NCBI RefSeq assembly: GCF_001507435.1
Contig: NZ_LMWH01000116.1
Span: 1-64,000, forward strand
DNA length: 64,000 nucleotides
Origin: Streptomyces sp. NRRL F-5122
GTDB lineage: Bacteria; Actinomycetota; Actinomycetes; Streptomycetales; Streptomycetaceae
Reading direction: 5' to 3'
Part shown: piece by piece, positions 36,307-45,123 of the stretch
Numbering within the stretch: position 1 is the first letter of the stretch
How the letters are laid out: every line of letters begins with the position of its first letter
The notes under the pieces: model-generated
Databases searched by the model: none
What the model was told of the DNA's origin: nothing
What the model saw: the letters and a program-made list of their open reading frames with translations, nothing else
Translations under genes and position numbers: made by a program

Positions 36307-37212
36307 ATGGTGCTGGGGGGGATGGTCGTGAGGGTCGTACTGCTGGGCACGGCGACCGGTGGCGGCTTCCCGCAGTGGAACTGCGCATGCCCGCTGTGCC
36401 ACGCGGCGCGCGATGGCGAACTGCCCTGCCGCAGCCAGGAATGCGTCGCCGTCTCGGGCAACTCGCGGGACTGGTGGCTGCTCAACGCCTCACCCGACAT
36501 CCGGACCCAGCTGACGGCGGCCGCCCCGCTCCGCCCGGGGCCCGGTCCGCGGGACACCCCGGTCAGGGGCGTGCTGTTGACCGACGCGGAGGCCGACCAC
36601 GTCACGGGCCTGGGCGTGCTGCGCGGGGCCGAGGATCTCAAGGTGTACGCGGCGCCACCGGTCCTGGAGGCGCTGGCCCCGCTGCGCGCGGCCCTCGACC
36701 GCCACGCGGTGTGGCACTGGGCGGACGCCCTGACCGAGGGCGGATTCGTTCTGTCCGGTGGTCTGGTCGTCACGGCTCATCCGGTCGGCGACAGGATGCC
36801 CGGGTGTCCACGCGGTACCCGCGGATCCGCCCCCTGGGTGATCGCCTATCGCGTCGAGGATCTGGCCACGGGTGGTGTCCTCGTGTACGCGCCGCGCGTG
36901 GGCGTCCGGTCCCGGTCCCTGGACGAACTGCTGCTGACGGCCGACTGCGCACTGCTGGACGGCACGTTCTACGCCGCGGAGGAGATGGGTACCGCCGTAC
37001 CGGACGAGTCCGGGACGGCGTCCGCGGGGCAGCCCGGCGTCACGGGTGAGCACGGCAGTCTTGTCGCCCTGGCCCGGCATCCGGGTCAGGGCCGGATCCA
37101 CAGTCCCCCCGGCGGTACGGACCCGCTGCGGGCCCCGGTCCCGGCGGCCCGCCGTCCTGTGATCGTGGCCGGGGCCGAAGTCCTCCCGGACGGCGCGGAG
37201 TTCAGCGTCTGA
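36307..37212 (+). CDS. pqqB: PqqB-like metallo-beta-lactamase-fold protein
   Basis: 301 residues. VVLLGTATGGGFPQWNCACPLCHAAR with the zinc-finger-like CxCxxC is specific for PqqB, followed by NASPDIRTQL, TDAEADHVTGLGVLR and a long metallo-hydrolase-like domain. PqqB is needed in PQQ synthesis and characterised homologues hydroxylate the peptide-derived tyrosine. ATG 36307 follows GGGAGG; a second ATG at 36322 is possible. No pqqA, C, D or E gene is present in this window, so it is an orphan here. It converges on marR with 4 bp between the stops. Confidence 0.85.
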   Translation: MVLGGMVVRVVLLGTATGGGFPQWNCACPLCHAARDGELPCRSQECVAVSGNSRDWWLLNASPDIRTQLTAAAPLRPGPGPRDTPVRGVLLTDAEADHVTGLGVLRGAEDLKVYAAPPVLEALAPLRAALDRHAVWHWADALTEGGFVLSGGLVVTAHPVGDRMPGCPRGTRGSAPWVIAYRVEDLATGGVLVYAPRVGVRSRSLDELLLTADCALLDGTFYAAEEMGTAVPDESGTASAGQPGVTGEHGSLVALARHPGQGRIHSPPGGTDPLRAPVPAARRPVIVAGAEVLPDGAEFSV

Positions 37213-37216
37213 CGGG

Positions 37217-37609
37217 TCACACCCCGGTAAGCGTGCGGGTCAGGACCTCGCGCTGCAACGGCAGTACCAGAGCGTGCAGTTCGCGGCCCCGCTCGGTCAG
37301 TGCGACCCACACCCCGCGCCGGTCCTCCTCGCACACCGAGCGCAGTACAAGACCGTCCTTCTCCAGCCGCGCGATCAGCCGGGACAGGGCGCTCTGGCTC
37401 AGATGGACGCGTCCGGCGATGTTCTGCACCCGGCACTGGGAGCCATGATCGGGAGTCTCGTCGGCGAGGATGTCGAGCACCTCGAAGTCGCTCGCGCCGA
37501 GGCCGTGCGGATGCAGCACGCGGTCGATCTCGCACATGGTGCGAGCGTGGACCGACAGGATGTCCCGCCACTGCTCCTCGAGCCGGGCACCGGCCGTGTT
37601 CGCTGCCAT
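37217..37609 (-). CDS. MarR-family transcriptional regulator
   Basis: 130 residues with the MarR winged HTH: HGLGASDFEVLDILAD, then HLSQSALSRLIARLEKDGLV and the wing EEDRRGVWVALTERGREL. The start ATG 37609 lacks a strong ribosome binding site. The -35-like TTGCAC of its promoter lies inside GTGCAACTAGTGCG (37647-37660), which shares GTGCAACTAGT with the perfect palindrome at 62517-62540, so it is a candidate regulator of that site as well as its own gene. Confidence 0.88.
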   Translation of the reverse strand: MAANTAGARLEEQWRDILSVHARTMCEIDRVLHPHGLGASDFEVLDILADETPDHGSQCRVQNIAGRVHLSQSALSRLIARLEKDGLVLRSVCEEDRRGVWVALTERGRELHALVLPLQREVLTRTLTGV

Positions 37610-37646
37610 ACCCGCACGGTAACAGAAAAGCGACCCTTTGTTTACA

Positions 37647-37660
37647 GTGCAACTAGTGCG
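37647..37660. promoter_or_regulatory. Candidate MarR operator
   Basis: GTGCAACTAGTGCG, an imperfect palindrome centred on CTAG, 38 bp upstream of the marR start and overlapping a TTGCAC -35-like element on the minus strand. Confidence 0.4.
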
Positions 37661-37716
37661 CCTGCAAGCAAACCCGCCGGTGCCGGGGCGGTGCGGTGGT
37701 GCCCGGCTTCCAGGCC

Positions 37717-38067
37717 CTAGGCGACCGGCTCCTGGAGCAGTCCGACCAGGTTGCCGTCCACGTCCCTGACCGAGGCGATCAGCTTGCCCCCGCCGACGTC
37801 CTGGACGTCCTGGAGCAGCTCGGCCCCGGCGTCCAGCAGCGCCGCGAGACGTGCCCTGAGGTCGGGCACCTGCCAGTAGGGCACCGGACCCGTCATGCCC
37901 TTGGCGTGGCCGTTCGGGTCGAGTCCCAGTTCCTGCCCGGCAGCCCTGAATCCGACGTAGTACGGCTCGTCCGCGTAGGGCTCCACTTCCAGGAGCGCGC
38001 GGAAGACCGCCTTCGCCCTGCTGAGGTCCTTGACGGGATAGATGATGGTCGTGAGGCCGGTGGTCAT
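37717..38067 (-). CDS. VOC-family (glyoxalase-like) protein
   Basis: 116 residues, one betaalphabetabetabeta pair: TTIIYPVKDLSRAKAVFRALL, then YADEPYYVGFRAAGQELGL, VPYWQVPDLRARLAALLDAGAE and LIASVRDVDGNLVGLLQE. The metal-ligand pattern of true glyoxalase I is not evident, so it may be a binding, antibiotic-resistance-like or dioxygenase-like member. A GGAGGAGC site precedes ATG 38067. It is transcribed with, but about 107 bp upstream of, the marR gene. Confidence 0.85.
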   Translation of the reverse strand: MTTGLTTIIYPVKDLSRAKAVFRALLEVEPYADEPYYVGFRAAGQELGLDPNGHAKGMTGPVPYWQVPDLRARLAALLDAGAELLQDVQDVGGGKLIASVRDVDGNLVGLLQEPVA

Positions 38068-38310
38068 GGGTGCTCCTCCGTGATGGACGGACCGACGTGA
38101 TCCGTCGCTGCCACGCTAGGGCCGCGGATCGCCCGACGGCTTCTCCGAAACTGACCGGTTCCGGCGCGCCCGCAGAGCCCCTTCCGCCGCTGCGCACCCG
38201 GGCCCGACCCCGGCAGGGACGGCAGACCCCGCCACTTCGGCGCATTCGGACCTCGGCTCCGCCCCGCATCGCGCGCGAGAGTGGGTGGGAGGGCGGTACA
38301 AGGGGGCGGG

Positions 38311-38598
38311 ATGCTGAAGAGACCCGTGAACGGGCGGCGGATGCGCATTCTCGAGTGGCTGAGGGATCCGGTGGCCCACTTCCCGCCGTCACGGCACGGC
38401 GACCGGGCCGAGGACGGGGTGCCGGCGGCGGCCGTGGCCGAGAAGCTCGCCGTCCCCCGCTCCGTCGCCGAGGCCGATCTGCGCCTCCTCGCCGCCGTCG
38501 GTCTGCTGCGCACCAGGAGGATCCGGCTGCGTACGTACTACCGCTGTGACGAGGTACGCATCGCCGAGATCGCGCGCATGTTCGAGAAGGGGTGGTAG
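38311..38598 (+). CDS. ArsR-like winged-helix regulator (95 aa)
   Basis: 95 residues. RRMRILEWLRDPVAHFPPSR, then AAAVAEKLAVPRSVAEADLRLL and the wing RTRRIRLRTYYRCDEVRIAEIARMF match small ArsR-type HTH proteins that respond to organic ligands rather than metals; there is no CxC metal site. AAGGGGG lies before ATG 38311; GTG 38281 is possible. It is divergent from the VOC gene and may control it (inference from position). Confidence 0.75.
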   Translation: MLKRPVNGRRMRILEWLRDPVAHFPPSRHGDRAEDGVPAAAVAEKLAVPRSVAEADLRLLAAVGLLRTRRIRLRTYYRCDEVRIAEIARMFEKGW

Positions 38599-39329
38599 CC
38601 CGGGCTCTTGGGCGTGCGCCTGCGGCGAGCGGGCGGCGGCAGCGGCGAAGGCCGGGCGAACCCCCGGCGGCGTCTCCGCGTCCGCGTGTCCACGGGAGCC
38701 GTTACCCTGTTACCCGGCCGCGATCATGTAGCGCGGCGCGATGGTGGGGCCCGCCCTGCCAGGCTCACGGTGCTACCGCCGGGGGTCCCTACTTGCGATC
38801 GAGCGTGCCCGTTCGACAGGGCCCCGGCGGGTAGGAGAGGTCTCCCCATGAGAAGCCTGTCGGAGCATCCGATTCCCGGACGGGGAAGGTGAGAACTCGT
38901 TGTGAATCGGTCGTGGGTGGTGGTCGCGCCGAAGTGGACAGGCCCAGTGCCGTCACACGGTCCTCGCCCGGGGCGCCGCCGTGATCGATGCCGCGGGCTG
39001 TGCGGTGCGGGGCATGCCGGCCGCCGCGTGCGCGGTCGGCCCCGGCTCGTCCCACCTGCGTTTTCCGATCGGCAGGCGGCGGTGCGAGACACCGGACCCC
39101 TGTCGGGCGTTCGCACAGGAGACCCTGCGGCCGGCCGGGACGGGGCGGGGTCCTACGCTGCCGCCAACGTCATGGCGGGCGCGGCTGCGGGTCCGGATGC
39201 GCCGTTGCCGCCGTTCTGTCCGCCGGGGCGCGGTGGCCCCGCTCGGCGGACGTGGCCCGCGCGTAGTAGAACCTTCTTGCAGTACTACCGTCTACAGCAC
39301 TGTCGACCAACTTCTCAGAACTGGATCCC
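38599..39329. other. Long intergenic region upstream of uppP
   Basis: 731 bp. A 14-codon frame at 38848-38892 (MRSLSEHPIPGRGR) with a strong GTAGGAGAGG upstream could be a leader peptide, but no regulated gene follows closely. The stretch 38980-39240 has high GC and mixed frames that do not resemble a known protein. Just before uppP, AGTACTACCGTCTACAGCACT (39278-39298) is an imperfect palindrome that may be a regulatory site. Confidence 0.4.
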
Positions 39330-40163
39330 ATGAGCGTCATCAACGTCGGTCAGGCCGTAGTCCTCGGAGTCGTCGAGGGGGTGACCGAATTCCTTCCCGT
39401 CTCGTCGACCGGCCATCTCAAGATCACTGAAGGCCTGATGGACATCCCCGTCGACAACCAGGCCGTCGTCGGCTTCTCGGCCGTCATCCAGGTGGGTGCG
39501 ATCGCCGCCGTGCTCCTGTACTTCTTCAAGGACATCGTGCGGATCGTCTCGGCCTGGTTCAGGGGCCTGGTGAACCGGGAGGAGCGGTACCACCACGACT
39601 ACAAGTTCGCCTGGTGGGTGATCGCCGCGACCATCCCGATCGTCCTGGTGGGCCTGGCCGCCAAGCCTCTCATCGACGGTCCGCTCGCCTCGTTGTGGGT
39701 GGTGGCGGGCTCGCTGATCGTCGGCAGTGGCGTGATGTGGTGCGCGGACCAGATGGGCCGGCACAAGCGCGGTGAGGACGACACCTCGTTCAAGGACGCG
39801 ATGCTGGTGGGCGGCTCGCAGATCCTCGCGCTGCTCTTCCCGGGCTTCTCCCGCTCCGGCGCCACGATGTCGACCGCGCTCATCCTCGACCTCGACCGCG
39901 TCGCCGCCACGCGTCTGTCGTTCTTCCTCGGCATCCCCGCGCTCACGGGCGCCGGAATCTACGAATTGAAGGACGCGCTCGGCACGGGGGTGGGCGCCGC
40001 GCCGCTGGCCGTCGGCACGATCGTCTCGTTCGTGGTCGCGTACGCCTCGATCGCCTGGCTGCTGAAGTTCGTCGCCAAGCACTCCTTCAACGCCTTCGTC
40101 ATCTACCGGATCGTCGTCGGTGTGGGTCTTCTGGGGTTGTTGGCGACCGGCACGCTCAACTGA
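39330..40163 (+). CDS. uppP: Undecaprenyl-diphosphatase
   Basis: 277 residues, polytopic. EGVTEFLPVSSTGH (about 16-29) and PGFSRSGAT (about 171-179) are the two catalytic motifs of the BacA/UppP family. It removes a phosphate from undecaprenyl diphosphate at the membrane outer face to recycle the lipid carrier for peptidoglycan and other envelope polymers, and overexpression gives bacitracin resistance in other bacteria. The start ATG 39330 follows a weak site. It is monocistronic. Confidence 0.96.
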   Translation: MSVINVGQAVVLGVVEGVTEFLPVSSTGHLKITEGLMDIPVDNQAVVGFSAVIQVGAIAAVLLYFFKDIVRIVSAWFRGLVNREERYHHDYKFAWWVIAATIPIVLVGLAAKPLIDGPLASLWVVAGSLIVGSGVMWCADQMGRHKRGEDDTSFKDAMLVGGSQILALLFPGFSRSGATMSTALILDLDRVAATRLSFFLGIPALTGAGIYELKDALGTGVGAAPLAVGTIVSFVVAYASIAWLLKFVAKHSFNAFVIYRIVVGVGLLGLLATGTLN

Positions 40164-40303
40164 TCCCGGGCCGCCCGCGGTCCGCGGGACGCCGTGGGAC
40201 GGTCGTGCATCGGACATGGGGCGTGGAGCCGACGACCGGCTTCACGCCCAGCCCCTCAGCCCGAGGCGGATCGGGTGAGCGATCCGGCCCGCGAGGCGGC
40301 ACG

Positions 40304-41236
40304 ATGGAGTCCATGCCGTCGTCGCCGGCCTTCCAGCACGTACTGGAACGCATCGCCGAGGAGATCGAGAGGACGCCCGGGCGCGGGCGCGCCGCGGACT
40401 ACATCCCCGCGCTCGCGGCTCTGGACCCGCGCCGCTTCGGCATGGCGGTGTGCGAGCCGGACGGAACCGTGTACGGCGTGGGGGAGTGGCGGCAACCGTT
40501 CTCCGCCCAGTCCGTCAGCAAGGTCTTCACGCTCGCCCTCGACCTGGCGGGTGAGGGCGACGCACTGTGGGAGCACGTGGGCCGGGAGCCCTCGGGCAAC
40601 CCCTTCAACTCGCTGGTCCAACTGGAGTACGAGAACGGCATCCCGCGCAATCCCTTCATCAACGCGGGCGCCCTTGTCGTCACCGACCGGCTGCACACCC
40701 GTACGGGCCACGCGGCGGAGACCCTGCTCGAGTTCCTCAGAGCGGAGAGCGGAAACCCGGCGCTCGCCTTCGACCTGGACGTGGCGGCCTCCGAGACCGT
40801 GCACGGCGACCGCAACGCCGCCCTGGCCCATCTCATGGCGTCCTACGGCAACATCGACAACCCGGTGCCGGTCCTCCTCGAGGAGTACTTCCGGCAGTGC
40901 TCCATCGAGGCGTCCTGCGCGGACCTCGCCCTGGCCACCGGATTCCTGGCCCGGCACGGACTGCGTGCCGACGGCACCCGGCTTCTGACGCGCAGCCAGG
41001 CCAAGCAGGTCAACGCGGTGATGCTGACCTGCGGCACATACGACGCCGCGGGCGACTTCGCCTACCGGGTCGGCCTCCCCGGCAAGAGCGGCGTCGGCGG
41101 CGGCATCGTCGCGGTCGTCCCCGGCCGGTGCACCCTGTGCGTGTGGAGCCCGGGGCTCGACGAACGCGGCAACTCGGTGGCGGGTGTTGCGGCACTCGAC
41201 CGCTTCACGACCCTCACGGGGTTGTCCGTCTTCTGA
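40304..41236 (+). CDS. glsA: Glutaminase
   Basis: 310 residues. It hydrolyses glutamine to glutamate and ammonia. Its serine-beta-lactamase-like fold shows the SxxK nucleophile at 70-73 (QSVSKVF), NPFINAGALV, the Tyr motif MLTCGTYDAAGDFAYRVG and GLPGKSGVGGGIVAVVPG. Length and motifs fit bacterial GlsA without the STAS domain found in some Streptomyces homologues. ATG 40304 has GAGG 7 nt upstream; ATG 40313 with GGAG is the alternative. A small hairpin (GGGCT/AGCCC) follows at about 41254-41268. Confidence 0.94.
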   Translation: MESMPSSPAFQHVLERIAEEIERTPGRGRAADYIPALAALDPRRFGMAVCEPDGTVYGVGEWRQPFSAQSVSKVFTLALDLAGEGDALWEHVGREPSGNPFNSLVQLEYENGIPRNPFINAGALVVTDRLHTRTGHAAETLLEFLRAESGNPALAFDLDVAASETVHGDRNAALAHLMASYGNIDNPVPVLLEEYFRQCSIEASCADLALATGFLARHGLRADGTRLLTRSQAKQVNAVMLTCGTYDAAGDFAYRVGLPGKSGVGGGIVAVVPGRCTLCVWSPGLDERGNSVAGVAALDRFTTLTGLSVF

Positions 41237-41372
41237 GTTCGAGGCTCTGACCGGGCTCTGCGAAGCCCAGATGAACTGCCGATCACACGGAGGTCATGTG
41301 GAGGCCGCCGCGGCGAGGGACGGACGTCGCTTTCTCGCCACCCGTCGTTGACACGCTTTCGGAGTGTTGGCC

Positions 41373-42761
41373 ATGGCTTTCCCTGTCGATCTCCGCCGCT
41401 GCCAGGCGCTCGGTCTGGCCGGTACCGCCTTTCTCGCGTTGGGCGGTGAGACCGCCGGAGCACTGCCGGTCGCGGATCTGGTCTCCCCCGAGTCCGGGCG
41501 TGCCGCCCTCGGACTCGTGGGTGTTTACTTCGGGGTCGTCCTGCTGATCGCCGCCTGGGCGCTGCTCGGCAGGGTGATCCGCGGTCCCGAGCCGCCCACG
41601 CCGCGCGCACTGCTGCTCGTCCTCGCCGTCTGGGCGGCACCGCTGCTGCTCGCACCGCCGCTGTTCAGCCGCGACGTGTACAGCTACCTCGCGCAGGGCG
41701 CCATGGTCGATGCGCACATCGACGTGTACGCGCACGGGCCCGCACAGCTCGGCGGCCCGCTGGCGGACGAGGTGGCGCCGGTGTGGCGGGACACCGCGGC
41801 CCCCTACGGGCCCGTCTTCCTCGGTGTCGCCTCGGCGCTCTCCGGACTGACCCGCGGCGAACTGCCCGCCGGTCTGATCGGCATGCGGCTGGTCGCCCTC
41901 GTCGGCGTGGCCCTGATGGCCGCGGCGCTGCCGCGCCTCGCCCGGCAGTGCGGTGCCGATCCGGCCGCCGCGCTGTGGCTCGGCGCGCTCAACCCGCTGG
42001 TGCTGCTGCACCTGGTCGCCGGCGCCCACAACGACGCCATGATGCTGGGGCTGCTGGGCGTGGGCCTGCTGGCCGCCCGCGGCCGCCTGCATCTCCTCGG
42101 AGTCGTCCTCGTGACGCTCGCCGCGCTGGTCAAGGCACCGGCCGCGCTCGGCCTGCTGGCCGTCATCGCTCTGCGCCGCCATGTGGGCCTCGCCAGAGCG
42201 GTGGCGACGACGACGGTCGCGGCGGTCCTCACCACCGTGGGGGTCACCCTGCTCGCCGGCACGGGATACGGCTGGGTCGCGGCGCTCAGGACACCCATCT
42301 CGCCGCACAACTGGTCGCCCACGAGCGTTCTGGGCCGGATCACCGGTCGTCTGCTGGGCGGCTTCGGCAGCGGCTTCGCGCCCCTCGCGATCCCCGTGTG
42401 GCACGCGGCCGGACTTCTTGCCACCATGCTTGCAGTGCTCTTCATATGGCTCAAACTGCGGCCCGGACCGATCTACGCGCTCGGTCTGAGCCTCGCCGTC
42501 GTGGCCGTACTCGGACCGGCGATCCGGCCCTGGTACGCCCTGTGGGGACTGTTCCTCATCGCCGCGGCGGCGCCCAGCGCCTCCGTACGCCACCGGGTGG
42601 CCGCCGCCACCGCCGTCCTCGCCCTCGCCGTGCTGCCGAGCGGCGGACCGCCCGACGTACCCCAGGTGGTCCTCGCCGTCTCGGGCGGCGTACTCGCCGT
42701 GGTCGTGCTGTGGCAGGCGCACCAGGCGGCCCAGACGCCGGTGTTGGGACGGACCGCGTGA
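41373..42761 (+). CDS. MptB-like polyprenol-phosphomannose mannosyltransferase
   Basis: 462 residues, about twelve transmembrane helices. FSRDVYSYLAQGAMVDAHIDVYAHGP and APYGPVF are typical of the actinobacterial MptB/GT-C group that uses polyprenyl-phosphate mannose outside the membrane; in mycobacteria MptB extends the alpha-1,6-mannan core of lipomannan. In Streptomyces the acceptor is not established. GGAG lies 8 nt before ATG 41373. GTGA overlap couples it to the next mannosyltransferase-like gene. Confidence 0.85.
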   Translation: MAFPVDLRRCQALGLAGTAFLALGGETAGALPVADLVSPESGRAALGLVGVYFGVVLLIAAWALLGRVIRGPEPPTPRALLLVLAVWAAPLLLAPPLFSRDVYSYLAQGAMVDAHIDVYAHGPAQLGGPLADEVAPVWRDTAAPYGPVFLGVASALSGLTRGELPAGLIGMRLVALVGVALMAAALPRLARQCGADPAAALWLGALNPLVLLHLVAGAHNDAMMLGLLGVGLLAARGRLHLLGVVLVTLAALVKAPAALGLLAVIALRRHVGLARAVATTTVAAVLTTVGVTLLAGTGYGWVAALRTPISPHNWSPTSVLGRITGRLLGGFGSGFAPLAIPVWHAAGLLATMLAVLFIWLKLRPGPIYALGLSLAVVAVLGPAIRPWYALWGLFLIAAAAPSASVRHRVAAATAVLALAVLPSGGPPDVPQVVLAVSGGVLAVVVLWQAHQAAQTPVLGRTA

Positions 42762-44113
42762 GAGCGCCCCACACCGAGCGCGGACGGCTCGTACTGGTCC
42801 TGTGTCTCGCCGCCGCCGTGACCCTCTTCACCGCGACGGTGCCGCTGCTGCGCGGCTGGTTCGACCTGCGCGTCTACTACGGGACGGTGGACGCCTGGAT
42901 GCACCACGGCGGCCACATCTACGACTACCGGGTGCCCGGGACGACGTACGGCTTCACCTATCCGCCGTTCGCCGCCCTGAGCATGCTGCCGATGGCGTTC
43001 GTCGGCCTGAACACGGCCATCGGCTGCGCGCTGCTGCTCAACCTCGCCGCCGTCTCCTTCGTGCTGTGGATCCTGATCGGTCCGGAACTGCGCCGCTACG
43101 GCTGGTTCGGCTGGGCCCTGGCCGCATGCGCGCTGGCGCTGCTCGAACCCGTACGGGACACCTTCAGCTTCGGGCAGGTCAACCTGCTGCTGCTGGCCCT
43201 CGTGCTCATCGACGCCTGGCTGCTGTCCAGCGGGCGGGGGCGTTTCGCCGGCATCGGTATCGGGCTCGCGGCGGCCGTGAAGCTCACGCCCGCGGTCTTC
43301 ATCGGCCTGCTGCTGATCGCCCGCAGATGGCGGGCCGCCGCCGTCGCGACGGCCGTCGCCGTGGCCGCCACCCTGCTCGCGGCCTGGGCCGCGCCGGGCG
43401 CCTCCCGATTCTACTGGGCGCACGCCCTGTGGGACACGAACCGCGTCGGGCGCCTCGACTACGTCTCCAACCAGTCGCTGCAGGGCGTCCTCGCCCGGCT
43501 CGCGGCGCCGGACGATCCGAGCCACGCCGCCTGGGCCCTGGCCGTCCTCGCCGTCCTCGCGGTGTGGGTGTGGCGCACGCACCGGGCGCTGCGGTCCGGG
43601 GACTGGCGGGCCGCCTTCGCGCTCACCGGGCTCACGGCCTGCCTGATCAGCCCGATCACCTGGGTGCACCATCTCGTCTGGCTGCTGCCGTCGTTCGCCG
43701 TTCTGGTGCACGCGCGCCGGCTGCGGTTTGCGGCCGTCCTCTACGCCGTGCTGTGCAGCAGCGTGGTGTGGCTGTGGTTCGACGACGCGTCGGGGATCGA
43801 CGGCTTCCTCGGCAGCAACACCTATGTGTGGATCACCCTCGGTCTGCTGCTGTGGCTGCCGGTCGGTCAGCCGCGGGCCGACCGTCTGCCTCTGAGCCAG
43901 AGTGCCAGCGCGACCACCGCTCCCACGGCCAACCCGACCGTTCCCGCGAGCACGGCCCTCGCCGGCCAGTCGGGGGCCGCCGCCGCCGCGGTCGGCACCG
44001 CGGTCGGCCCGGACCGTGACACGGCCGGCCGCTCGGGCAGGAGCGAGCCGACCGGTGTGACGCGTCCGGCGGCGGTGAAGCCCCAGTCGAGCAGCGAACG
44101 GGCCTCTTCGTAG
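42758..44113 (+). CDS. GT87-type membrane glycosyltransferase with antisense-overlapping tail
   Basis: 451 residues. GT-C fold with the first-loop motif WFDLRVYYGTVDAWMHHGG, TYPPFAALSMLPM, FGQVNLLLLALVLID and the C-terminal SPITWVHHLVW, as in GT87 mannosyltransferases that use polyprenyl-phosphate mannose. GTG 42758 overlaps the previous TGA. The normal family end would fall near LLLWLPVG (about 43863); here the frame continues about 80 residues to 44113, antisense to the 3' end of the carboxypeptidase gene. That tail is Ala/Thr/Ser/Pro-rich and probably disordered. The core call is firm; the tail follows only from the reading frame. Confidence 0.85.
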   Translation: MRAPHTERGRLVLVLCLAAAVTLFTATVPLLRGWFDLRVYYGTVDAWMHHGGHIYDYRVPGTTYGFTYPPFAALSMLPMAFVGLNTAIGCALLLNLAAVSFVLWILIGPELRRYGWFGWALAACALALLEPVRDTFSFGQVNLLLLALVLIDAWLLSSGRGRFAGIGIGLAAAVKLTPAVFIGLLLIARRWRAAAVATAVAVAATLLAAWAAPGASRFYWAHALWDTNRVGRLDYVSNQSLQGVLARLAAPDDPSHAAWALAVLAVLAVWVWRTHRALRSGDWRAAFALTGLTACLISPITWVHHLVWLLPSFAVLVHARRLRFAAVLYAVLCSSVVWLWFDDASGIDGFLGSNTYVWITLGLLLWLPVGQPRADRLPLSQSASATTAPTANPTVPASTALAGQSGAAAAAVGTAVGPDRDTAGRSGRSEPTGVTRPAAVKPQSSSERASS

Positions 44114-45024
44114 ACGTCGTGGCCGCGGTGCCGCTGAGGGTTCATCACCGTCACGATGAGGGTGCGCCCGCCGTGGCGCGCGGCGGCCACGAGCGTGTTG
44201 CCCGCGTTGGTGGTGTAGCCGTTCTTGATGCCGATCAGACCGGGGTAGGCGGCCACCCCGTCGCGGCCGGTCAACAGCCTGTTGGTGTTCGCGATCTCGA
44301 ACGAGGCTGCGCCGTTGGCGGGGAACCGCGATTCGACGGTGCCGCAGTAGCGCCGGAAGTCCGCGTTCTGGAGCCCGGCCCGCCCGAACACCGCGAGGTC
44401 GTAGGCCGACGACACCTGACCATCGGCGTCGTACCCGTCGGGTGAGACCACGTGCGTGTCCAGGGCGCCCAGCTCGTGCGCCTTGGCCTGCATCTGACGG
44501 ACCGTCGAAGGCACACCGCCGTTGATCGCGGCCAGGACGTGCACGGCGTCGTTGCCGGAGTTCAGGAAGACGCCCCGCCACAGATCGCTCACCTGGTAGG
44601 TATGGCCCTCCTGGACGCCGACGAGGCTGCTGCCCGCCCCGATGCCCTGCAGTTCCCGGTTGGTGACGGTGTGCCGGGTGTCGGCGGGCAGCACCGGCAG
44701 GACCGTCAGGGCGAACAGCGTCTTGAGCGTGCTCGCGGGCGGCAGTGCGCGGTGCGCGTCGTGCGCGGCGAGCACCTCGCCCGTCGTGGCGTCGCCGACC
44801 ACCCAGGACAGCGCCGACACATCCGGCAGCGCGGGGGCCCCTGAGCGCGGCTGCACCTGCGTCCCGGACGCATACAGGAGCGAGGCGGCCGGGCGGGGGG
44901 CGCCGGGGCCGCTTCCCGTGTCGGAGGCCGCCGGGTGCGCCGGCAGGGCCAGCGCACAGATCACGCTGAGAGCGCACCAGGAGGAGGCCGTGCGGGGCGA
45001 GAATCGGATGGTCATACCGGACAT
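43867..45024 (-). CDS. Serine-type D-Ala-D-Ala carboxypeptidase (PBP5-like)
   Basis: 385 residues. Signal peptide, then the penicillin-binding triad: STLK at 98-101 (nucleophile Ser), SGN at 156-158, and KNG at 267-269 in IKNGYTTNAGN in place of KTG. The C-terminus is a single membrane helix (VGLAVGAVVALALWL) with a basic end (RGRRSARG), so it is anchored with the catalytic domain outside and trims the pentapeptide stem of peptidoglycan. Neither ATG 45024 nor ATG 45015 has a clear ribosome binding site. Its last 247 bp overlap the converging glycosyltransferase gene. Confidence 0.92.
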   Translation of the reverse strand: MSGMTIRFSPRTASSWCALSVICALALPAHPAASDTGSGPGAPRPAASLLYASGTQVQPRSGAPALPDVSALSWVVGDATTGEVLAAHDAHRALPPASTLKTLFALTVLPVLPADTRHTVTNRELQGIGAGSSLVGVQEGHTYQVSDLWRGVFLNSGNDAVHVLAAINGGVPSTVRQMQAKAHELGALDTHVVSPDGYDADGQVSSAYDLAVFGRAGLQNADFRRYCGTVESRFPANGAASFEIANTNRLLTGRDGVAAYPGLIGIKNGYTTNAGNTLVAAARHGGRTLIVTVMNPQRHRGHDVYEEARSLLDWGFTAAGRVTPVGSLLPERPAVSRSGPTAVPTAAAAAPDWPARAVLAGTVGLAVGAVVALALWLRGRRSARG

Positions 45025-45123
45025 CGTAGGAATGGTGAGGGTGCGTACGCACCGAAGAGATGGGCCGAGTGGGGGGATCGTGCACCCGGATGTCGCACAT
45101 CCGGGGGATCGGAGCCGAACTGC

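Noticed and set aside
38848..38892. 14-codon frame with a strong ribosome binding site
   Set aside because: It could be a leader peptide, but no regulated gene follows and the sequence has no run of a sensed amino acid; kept only as a note in the intergenic entry.
39278..39298. Extra copy of the island palindrome before uppP
   Set aside because: AGTACTACCGTCTACAGCACT shares CTGTAGAC on the reverse strand but lacks the ATACTGTATAC symmetry and lies far from the island. It is noted as a separate possible site.
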